Shown here: positions 58,406 through 64,000 of the stretch, piece by piece
Layout of the letters: each line of letters starts with the position of its first letter
Numbering within the stretch: position 1 is the stretch's first letter
Source: JANQTF01 sp041741415
GTDB taxonomy: Bacteria > Bacteroidota > Bacteroidia > J057
Assembly: GCA_041741415.1 (NCBI GenBank)
Contig: JBGSKC010000030.1
Coordinates: 1 to 64,000, forward strand
Length of the DNA: 64,000 bases
Direction: 5' to 3'
Program-made: the position numbers and the translations under genes
Notes under the pieces: generated by a model
Told to the model about the DNA's origin: nothing
Database searches by the model: none
The model's input: only the letters and a program-made list of their open reading frames with translations

Positions 58406-58513
58406 TTATTTTTTCAGCCTTTCCGTTTGCCACAACCGCCCGCTTACAAGAATCCCAATGCTCTCAATGAGCAGCAGAGCGGGAATCAAGACCAGGAGCA
58501 GAAAAGGTGTCAT
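58406..58513 (-). CDS. Putative ilv operon leader peptide (ilvL-like)
   Basis: A 35-residue ORF, ATG at 58513 to TAA at 58406, directly upstream of ilvE. Sixteen residues are Leu, Ile or Val (10 L, 4 I, 2 V), 14 of them within residues 5-23 (LLLVLIPALLLI then SIGILV). It could be mistaken for a one-helix membrane peptide, but its place before ilvEA and the downstream hairpin fit an ilvL-type leader. The 5' end (CCTTTTC, 58507-58501) can pair with GGAAAGG (58424-58418) near its 3' end, the same segment that can pair with the terminator arm. Stalling for want of any branched-chain aminoacyl-tRNA would then free that segment for antitermination. Promoter not identified. Confidence 0.7.
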   Translation of the reverse strand: MTPFLLLVLIPALLLIESIGILVSGRLWQTERLKK

Positions 58514-58648
58514 TGGAATAATGGCAAAACTGACAAGGAAAAGCGAAAGGGGAAACGGGCATTTTTTCGACAAATTCGCAGAGAATGCCCTCCGATCGTT
58601 TCAAACTTGCATGAAAAACTTGGTTTTGCCAAGAATTTTCTATTTTTT
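58514..58648. other. Non-coding region upstream of the ilv leader
   Basis: Presumed to hold the ilvEA promoter on the minus strand. The best -7-like match there is CAGTTTTG just upstream of the leader ATG (minus strand, about 58534-58527), one mismatch from TAnnTTTG; no good -33 partner is seen. Confidence 0.3.
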
Positions 58649-59191
58649 TTACTCGCACCGAAACGCTGCGGAAACATAAGTTCCTACGCTGGAAGCACTG
58701 CTCACAAAGAAGACGTTGCAGAACCGGAACCGAAGTTCGCCGCCTTCTTCAGTCACCCCCAGGTTGCCGCTTTCCGCATACAAATACAAGCCCGGAAATG
58801 CCTTGTGCCGCAGCCTCGCGCACACATAGCCCCGTTCCGGAAACCCGCAGCGCCCCATTTGATACCTGCTTCCGGCCACAGGGCGCTCCGTGGAATCAAA
58901 CCATATCACCAGCGTGCCGAAGTCGCCCACTGCCTGCCAGTTCCCACTGTCGGGCTGGCAATACACCCGGGTGACAATTCCCGCTGGCAGTTCGGTGAAG
59001 AAAAACGCCCCGCTTTCCTCCACACAAGGCAGCTGCGGGTCGCAGGCAAGGCAAGGACCTCCGCAATCGGGCCGCTCTTCATTGTTGTCGCGGATTCCGT
59101 TGCCACAATGGGCCGGTGTAGGCTCCACAGGGGTGTTCGGGTCAGTGCAAGCCCACAAAAACAACAGGACAAGGCCAATGAGGATGCGCAT
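58649..59191 (-). CDS. Cys-rich lipoprotein
   Basis: A 180-residue lipoprotein with lipobox LFLWACTD (Cys about 15). Just after comes a small cysteine module, CGNGIRDNNEERPDCGGPC followed by LACDP, matching the 'CxNGxxDxxExxxDCGGxCxxC' module found near the N-terminus of many Bacteroidota and myxobacterial lipoproteins. The remaining 125 residues are beta-rich with further cysteines (VYCQPDS, GRCGFPERGYVCARL, FRFCNVFF, AFRCE). Function unknown; a surface-exposed, disulfide-stabilised protein is likely. Confidence 0.78.
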   Translation of the reverse strand: MRILIGLVLLFLWACTDPNTPVEPTPAHCGNGIRDNNEERPDCGGPCLACDPQLPCVEESGAFFFTELPAGIVTRVYCQPDSGNWQAVGDFGTLVIWFDSTERPVAGSRYQMGRCGFPERGYVCARLRHKAFPGLYLYAESGNLGVTEEGGELRFRFCNVFFVSSASSVGTYVSAAFRCE

Positions 59192-59304
59192 GGCTTTGGA
59201 AGAAAGGGTAAAACAAAAGATACGACTTCCTTTTCATTCTCAGGGGATGAGAATTTCTCTCCTTAACTTTGACAAAGCCTGAATGGTTTCTCAGGAGAAA
59301 ATGC

Positions 59305-59312
59305 TAACTTTG
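59305..59312 (+). promoter_or_regulatory. Candidate -7 element for recN
   Basis: TAACTTTG, an exact TAnnTTTG match, 22 bp upstream of the recN ATG. A second identical TAACTTTG lies 41 bp further upstream (59264-59271). A well-spaced TTG is not evident for either. Confidence 0.42.
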
Positions 59313-59334
59313 TTGGCAGTGGGAATTCGCTGAT

Positions 59335-61035
59335 ATGCTGCATCATCTCTACATTCGCAATTACGCCCTCTTCGCCGAGGTAGCGGTCGATGTTCCGGCC
59401 GGGCTGGTCATCCTCACCGGCGAAACTGGTGCCGGTAAATCCCTCCTCGTGGGAGCCCTTGGCCTGATCATGGGCAAGCGTGCCGACAGCTCGGTGGTCT
59501 TCCGGGAGGAGGAAAAATGCGTTGTCGAAGCGCGTTTTCATCGCCTCTCACCCGCCACCATGGCGCAACTGGCTCACTACGACGACTTCGACCTCGCCGA
59601 CCAAAGCCTCATCATCCGCCGCGAAATCAGCCCCGCAGGCAAGTCCCGCGCCTTCATCAACGATACGCCCGTTACCCTCGACCTCCTCCGCGACGTTTGC
59701 TCCCTGCTCGTGGACCTTCACGGCCAGCACGAAAATCAATCCCTCCTCAATACCGACCGCCAGCGCGAACTCCTCGACCTCTACGCAGGCAACGAGGCCC
59801 TGCTGGGACAATTTGCCCAGGAGTTAAAAGCCTGCGAAAGCCTGCGCCGGGAGATCCAGGCCCTGGAAGCCCAGGAATCTTCCGCCCGCCAGCAACTGGA
59901 ATTCCTGCGCTTTCAACAGGAAGATCTCGCCAAAGCCGACCTTAAGGCCAACGAAGAGCATGAAATCGAAGAGGAGCTTCGCCTCCTGCAAAACTCCGCT
60001 GAGGTCATTGGGGCCGTTGGCGGCGGTGCCGAGATCCTGTATCTCCGCGATGATTCCGTGTACCTGCAGATCAGCACCGTGCTGGAAAACCTCCGCAAAG
60101 TGCGCCACGTGAGCCAGACCCTGGAGGAAGAGGTCCTGAGGCTGGAGGAAATGGGCCAGCAGATCAAGGACAGCGCGATGGGGCTGCAGCGCCTCCTCGA
60201 TACGGTAGAAGCTGATCCTCAGCGGCTTGCCTATCTGGAATCGCGCCTGGCGACCTACCACCAGCTCCGGCTGAAGTATGGCAAAAAAGATGGTCAGGAA
60301 CTGCTCGACCTCCTCTCTGAGGTGACACGAAAAATGGAGGAGTTTTCCTCTCTCGAGGAGCGCATCCAGCAGAAAAAGCAGGCGCTCGGGCTTGCCCAGG
60401 AGCAGCTTGCCAGGACTGGCAGCGAGCTGGAAGCCAGGAGGTTAGAGGCCAAGCCGCAGCTGGAAGACAAAATCATTGGGATTTTGCGCCAGGTAGGCTT
60501 TGAGAAGGCCCGTTTTGAAGTGGCAGTTGAGCGAATGTCGCATGCAGATGGCTGGCTCCCCATGGAAGCAGAACGCCTTCGACCCGCCAGTCACGGCTTC
60601 AACCGGGTCTATTTCATGATCCAGGCGAACCCCGGGATGCCGGCAGGGCCGCTGGGGCAGATTGCCTCCGGCGGGGAGATTTCCCGCGTGATGCTCGCCA
60701 TCAAAGCCGCCCTGGCCGACCGCTCGGAGTTTCCGGTGCTTATTTTCGACGAGATCGACACGGGGATTTCCGGGGAAATTGCCAACAAAGTCGGCCTCGT
60801 GATGCGCGACCTCTCCCGGCGTTTCCAGATTCTGTCCATTACCCACCTCCCGCAGATCGCCGCCAAGGGCAATGCTCACCTGCGAATCTCCAAGGAAGTG
60901 CTCAACGACATGACAACCTCCAGTGTGGCGTTGCTCACAGAAGAAAATCGCGTGCTCGAAATTGCCAAGATGCTCAGCGGAGACAGCCCCAGCGACTCGG
61001 CGATGCGGCACGCCGCGGAGTTGATGAGGGGGTAG
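59335..61035 (+). CDS. recN: DNA repair protein RecN
   Basis: A 566-residue SMC-like ATPase of double-strand break repair. The ATG at 59335 begins MLHHLYIRNYALFAEVAVDV; Walker A GETGAGKSLLVGALGLIMGK is at 29-48; QLVDLHGQHENQSLL-like Q-loop (LVDLHGQHENQSLLN) near 128; two coiled-coil arms lie about 160-380 with a hinge; the signature and Walker B are near 440-490 (GGEISRVMLAIKAAL, VLIFDEIDTGISG), and the D/H-loop LSITHLPQIAAKGNAHLRI follows. Length is normal (about 550-560). Monocistronic. Confidence 0.96.
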   Translation: MLHHLYIRNYALFAEVAVDVPAGLVILTGETGAGKSLLVGALGLIMGKRADSSVVFREEEKCVVEARFHRLSPATMAQLAHYDDFDLADQSLIIRREISPAGKSRAFINDTPVTLDLLRDVCSLLVDLHGQHENQSLLNTDRQRELLDLYAGNEALLGQFAQELKACESLRREIQALEAQESSARQQLEFLRFQQEDLAKADLKANEEHEIEEELRLLQNSAEVIGAVGGGAEILYLRDDSVYLQISTVLENLRKVRHVSQTLEEEVLRLEEMGQQIKDSAMGLQRLLDTVEADPQRLAYLESRLATYHQLRLKYGKKDGQELLDLLSEVTRKMEEFSSLEERIQQKKQALGLAQEQLARTGSELEARRLEAKPQLEDKIIGILRQVGFEKARFEVAVERMSHADGWLPMEAERLRPASHGFNRVYFMIQANPGMPAGPLGQIASGGEISRVMLAIKAALADRSEFPVLIFDEIDTGISGEIANKVGLVMRDLSRRFQILSITHLPQIAAKGNAHLRISKEVLNDMTTSSVALLTEENRVLEIAKMLSGDSPSDSAMRHAAELMRG

Positions 61036-61107
61036 GGGGGATACCTGCAGATTTTGCGACTTTGGGCAAGTTATCTGGCAGGGCAATTTATCCCTTCCGG
61101 GCGCAGA

Positions 61108-61497
61108 TTACCGGGGGATCTCCTCCACCAGGACCTCACGTGCCGCCAGGTCGTAGTAGGTGCAGGTCATCTGGCCCATGCTGATGGCCCATTTTTCGAT
61201 GCCGAAGTCAGCACATCCTCTGATGAAGGTCAGGAAGTCCGTTTTGCCTTGCTGGTGGGCGACCAGTTCTGCTTTGAAGGCCTCGGGCTGTGGAGCCTCA
61301 GAAATGGCGAGGGGGGCGTATCTGGCAGGCAGGTTTACGGTGTAGCCGTTGGCCCCGTGATAGTCAATATGCCCGTCTGAAACGAAGGCCTCGTAATCGG
61401 TCACTCCCAATGCCTTGATCTCGGCGATGTAGGCGGGGAAATCGGCTCCTGATCTGACCCGGCTGTGGGCAGATTTGATTTGTTCTGCTGTGAACAT
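61108..61497 (-). CDS. DUF1398 family protein
   Basis: A 129-residue soluble protein of the DUF1398 (YcgG/phage envelope-like) family: AHSRVRSGADFPAYIAEIKA, LGVTDYEAFVSDGHIDYHGA, HQQGKTDFLTFIRGCADFGI, EKWAISMGQMTCTYYDLAAR. These features (DYH..NG.....P, F...CAd.GIekW..d...MTC.YyD..G) are shared by the family; function unknown. It follows an AraC-type regulator gene on the same strand, 67 bp away. Confidence 0.9.
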   Translation of the reverse strand: MFTAEQIKSAHSRVRSGADFPAYIAEIKALGVTDYEAFVSDGHIDYHGANGYTVNLPARYAPLAISEAPQPEAFKAELVAHQQGKTDFLTFIRGCADFGIEKWAISMGQMTCTYYDLAAREVLVEEIPR

Positions 61498-61564
61498 CGT
61501 ATGGCGATTAAGTTGTAAAATGAGAATCAGAAAATACCCTGCAAAAATGCCGGGCTGAGGACCC

Positions 61565-62353
61565 TCAGGATTGTAAAAAATCGTTTTTCCTCAGGGCGCG
61601 CTTATATTTTTCAGGTGACTGGCCAGTGAAGCGCCTGAAATCCCTGATGAAGTGGGCCTGGTCGTAGAAATTGCTCTCATAGCCAATTTCTGTGAGTGAA
61701 TGTTCCCCGTTCATGCGGGAGAGCGCGGAATGAAAGCGAACAACGGAGGCGAATTTCTTAGGGGATGTCCCGACAAGTTTTCTGAATCTCTTCTCAAAAG
61801 GGCTTTGGCTGATCGATAACTGTCGGTTCAATTCGCTTATTTTGATCATTCCCCTGCTCAGATAAATCAATTTGACCGCTTCAACAATCAGCCTGTCTGT
61901 TTGAATATGGTTAAGCTGTGTCAGAAGAAACTGCTCAACCACCTGGATTCTCTCAAGGTCTGTGGCAGCGGCAGCTAATTTCTCTTCCAACTCAGCGACG
62001 CTGGATTTGTCGAAAACATCGTCAAGCGGAAGGCTGGCATCAAAAAGTTCATGAGCGGGGCAGGAGGAAAATTGGGCGAACCCCACTGCCGTGAAATACA
62101 CAAGGACAGTCCCGATATCTGCTGAATTTTTGAAGACCTTGTACCTGTCTGCCATTCCCGAAATACCTGCGGAGCTCAGCTTGTGGGCCGTGCTGTCTTG
62201 TATTGCGGAGAGCTGCCCCTGATATTGAAACCCGATGACAAGCCCGGTAGTTGGGAAAACGGTGTACTCGCTTTCGGCATCATTCTCTGATACCACATAG
62301 TATTTTATGTAGTTCTTCAATCTGTCATTCGGGAGGTAGCGGTCAAATTTCAT
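61565..62353 (-). CDS. AraC-family transcriptional regulator
   Basis: A 262-residue regulator. The N-terminal 140 residues form a cupin-like sensor region (LPNDRLKNYIKYYVVSENDA, VFPTTGLVIGFQYQGQL, VLVYFTAVGFAQF) as in DUF6597/AraC fusions of Bacteroidota. The C-terminal AraC HTH (about 155-262) shows GMIKISELNRQLSISQSPFE, KRFRKLVGTSPKKFASVVRF, HSLTEIGYESNFYDQAHFIR, RDFRRFTGQSPEKYKRAL. The likely target is itself or the downstream DUF1398 gene. Effector unknown. Confidence 0.92.
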   Translation of the reverse strand: MKFDRYLPNDRLKNYIKYYVVSENDAESEYTVFPTTGLVIGFQYQGQLSAIQDSTAHKLSSAGISGMADRYKVFKNSADIGTVLVYFTAVGFAQFSSCPAHELFDASLPLDDVFDKSSVAELEEKLAAAATDLERIQVVEQFLLTQLNHIQTDRLIVEAVKLIYLSRGMIKISELNRQLSISQSPFEKRFRKLVGTSPKKFASVVRFHSALSRMNGEHSLTEIGYESNFYDQAHFIRDFRRFTGQSPEKYKRALRKNDFLQS

Positions 62354-62539
62354 TGTATGTGCGGGAGTAGCGATTGGGAAGCGGAGGCATTCGCTAGGTC
62401 TTCTTCAACCTCCTCCATCCCATACTCAAAGATCGGCACCTTTTATGTTTTCACCACAGATTTGCACAGATTCTCCACAGATGCACACAGAGTGGAAGTA
62501 AAACCTGTCCCGCACAGCCTCAGCGTAAGTACTATCCTC

Positions 62540-63630
62540 CTATTCCTCCCACACCCTTCTCAAAAAGCCCAAAAAATTCCCGGAGCAGATGTTAATCACC
62601 TCCTCCTCCCGGTAGCCCCGGCTTCGGAGCAGGGCAGGGATCTTCTGCAGATCGGCAATCGTGTCGATGTCCATCGGACATTGTTCGGTTCCGAAGGCGC
62701 CGTCGAGATCGGAGCCGATGCCAACATGGGAGGCATTCCCTGCAATCTGGCAGATATGGTCGATCTGGTCTGCCACCTGTTGCAGCGACACCTGCATGCT
62801 GGCCGGGGTGGAGCTGCCTCGCACCCAGCCGGGCGTGAGCATCCACGCATCAAACGCCACCCCGATCACCGCCCCTCTGTCTGTCAGGGCCCTGATCTGC
62901 TCGTCGGAAAATTGCCGGTTGTGCGGCACCAGCGCCCTGCAGTTGTTGCCGCACTGGCCCACACCGCCCCGCGAAAATGATCGAGTGCCTCCCAGAAGCT
63001 GTCGTCGCACAGGTGACTCGCATCCAGGATGATGTTCAGCCGCTCCATTTCCCGGAGCAGTTCACGGCCTTTCGCGCCAAGCCCTCCCGTGGCGTCCGTG
63101 CCCTGGGCATACACTCCCGGGCCGTAATGTGCCGGGCCGATGGCCCTGAGCCCCTGGCTGTAAGCTTTTTCGAGGTGCCGGAGGCTGATGAGCGAATCCG
63201 CCCCTTCGAGGCTGCGGATCATGCCGATGGGCGGATGAGCCTCCTGCTCCCATCGGAGGAGATGCTTCTCCAGGCTGTCAAGCCCGGTGATCAGGGATAT
63301 CTCCCCGGCTTCTTCCATGGCTTCGTACCAGGCAAACTGCCCCTGTGTCTGGGCCCAGGCCTGCTCCTGCGAGTTCCAGCTGGCACCGGGGTTCTTGCTT
63401 CGCACCTTCGAAAAGCGCCCGATCTGGGTGCCAACGACAAGCCCGACGTTTCCTCTCCGCAGACTTGGGAACGACACAGTGCTGTTGCCGCGGTCGGGCC
63501 TGTCGGTCATGCCCTGCTCAAACGCTCTGATTTCCACGACTTCCCACCTCAGGTCCCGGTTCCATTCCAGCGCATTCATCGCCAGATCGAGGTGGGCGTC
63601 AAATATCAGGGGAGGTTGCGGCGCATTCAT
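62540..63630 (-). pseudogene. Membrane dipeptidase (M19) gene with internal frameshift
   Basis: The two halves of one M19 dipeptidase are read in different frames. The N-terminal half (63630 down to about 62953) carries FDAHLDLAMNALEWNRDL with the HxD metal site, GMIRSLEGADSL, RAIGPAHYGPGVYAQGTDAT and NIILDASHLCDDSFWEALDH. The C-terminal half (from about 62950 to 62540) carries NNCRALVPHNRQFSDEQI, MLTPGWVRG, HVGIGSDLDGAFGTEQ and EEEVINICSGNFLGFLRRV. At the junction intact enzymes have a 'SHSNxRAL' block with a zinc-binding His; here the sequence is GCCAGTGCGGCAACAAC, giving neither frame a His. So it is a frameshift plus loss of a ligand: a pseudogene or an assembly error. Confidence 0.82.
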
Positions 63631-64000
63631 AGGTGGTACATTCGGGTTCGGGCCTCAATTGTCCAAAATCCTTCCAGCCGGCCATCCTGCACCACCCCCA
63701 CTTCTTCGTGCAGCGCCACAGTCGGGCAGATGTGGTAGGGAAAGCCATACAGCACATCGCCGATGTTCCATTTGCCTGCGCCTGGGGAGGCGACGACGAG
63801 GTGCTCTTCGGAGTGTTTTTCGATGACGGCATCGGGCAGGTCCGGGAAAAATACACAGGGGGCCTTCATTTCGGAGGCGACGGCTTTGTGCCCGAGGTCC
63901 AGGCAGAGGCGGTCGTCGCCGGGCTTGCTCACGACCCTCGTGACGAGCACTGCCGCGATGTCAAACGGCAGATCAGGGAACCTGCTGCCATACCCGTGGT
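63627..64000 (-). CDS. D-threonine aldolase / D-serine dehydratase-like PLP enzyme, C-terminal part
   Basis: Only the last 124 residues are in the window; the 5' end lies beyond 64000. The sequence (YGSRFPDLPFDIAAVLVTRV, CLDLGHKAVASEMKAPCVFF, SEEHLVVASPGAGKWNIGDV, YGFPYHICPTVALHEEVGVV) is the C-terminal beta-domain of the DSD1/D-threonine aldolase type, with the His-x-Cys (YHIC) metal site. Its TGA overlaps the ATG of the M19 gene by four bases (ATGA). Together they suggest an operon handling D-amino acids or D-containing dipeptides. Partial, edge-truncated. Confidence 0.87.
   Translation of the reverse strand, partial: HGYGSRFPDLPFDIAAVLVTRVVSKPGDDRLCLDLGHKAVASEMKAPCVFFPDLPDAVIEKHSEEHLVVASPGAGKWNIGDVLYGFPYHICPTVALHEEVGVVQDGRLEGFWTIEARTRMYHL

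Noticed and set aside
1..64000. CRISPR arrays, insertion sequences, prophage genes, rRNA and tRNA genes
   Set aside because: I looked for spaced direct repeats, transposase/integrase motifs and tRNA T-loop signatures and found none I could support; a tRNAscan or Rfam run could still reveal a missed small RNA.

Overview
The window reads as a chromosomal segment of a Bacteroidota bacterium, most plausibly of the Saprospiria type (the class is inference). Bacteroidota markers seen directly are a fused SecDF, a TonB-dependent receptor next to a DUF4249 lipoprotein, a C-terminal type IX secretion sorting domain, a DUF4369/TlpA-type thioredoxin, start codons without Shine-Dalgarno sequences, and several promoter-like TTG/N19-20/TAnnTTTG elements. 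Composition is moderately GC-rich and even. I saw no rRNA, tRNA, prophage, insertion sequence or CRISPR array.

Layout. 0.3-9 kb: metallophosphoesterase, secreted amidohydrolase-NTF2 fusion, a two-gene HNH nuclease module, a methyltransferase overlapping a small membrane protein, EEP-family phosphatase/nuclease, a duplicated-domain secreted protein, an orphan HlyD-like adaptor. 9-13 kb: methyltransferase, then a large protein with an ASKHA-like N-terminus and a kinase-like C-terminus lacking the catalytic Asp, followed 18 bp later by a TonB-C membrane protein. 13-16.6 kb: oxidative pentose-phosphate cluster gnd-zwf-pgl. 16.6-20.2 kb: small proteins, FtsB/DivIC-like protein, membrane protein and GH3 glycosidase. 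20-25.6 kb: outer-membrane proteins, TonB receptor/DUF4249 pair, and a membrane protein with an effector-associated-like domain. 25.7-33.6 kb: manC, membrane-anchored subtilase, CBS protein, GNAT, low-complexity lipoprotein, FadL-like protein. 33.7-42 kb: TlpA-like protein, YqgE, lipoprotein trehalase, a three-gene membrane/wHTH operon, PrsW-TIGR02757 pair. 42.2-43 kb: HEPN-MNT toxin-antitoxin pair. 43-48 kb: leuACDB operon (minus strand). 48.8-55.9 kb: secDF, exbB-exbD, T9SS cargo. 56-58.5 kb: ilvE-ilvA (minus strand). 58.6-64 kb: Cys-rich lipoprotein, recN, DUF1398, AraC-type regulator, a broken M19 dipeptidase and a partial D-threonine-aldolase-like gene.

The most notable signal is regulatory. 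Both branched-chain amino acid operons in the window (leuACDB and ilvEA) are preceded by a short unannotated ORF rich in the operon's end-product amino acids (40 aa with 11 Leu; 35 aa with 16 Leu/Ile/Val). Each is followed about 25 nt after its stop codon by a terminator-like hairpin whose 5' arm can instead pair with the 3' end of the leader ORF. This is the architecture of ribosome-mediated transcription attenuation, seen twice independently. The leu spacers also carry three kinds of intergenic repeat (heptamer tandem repeats and two long palindromes).

The leu and ilv operons, with ilvC/ilvD/ilvBN presumably elsewhere, make leucine, isoleucine and valine; gnd-zwf-pgl supplies NADPH and pentoses; SecDF, ExbBD, the TonB-C protein, TonB receptor and FadL-like protein serve envelope traffic; the last two minus-strand genes look like a D-amino-acid/dipeptide scavenging operon.
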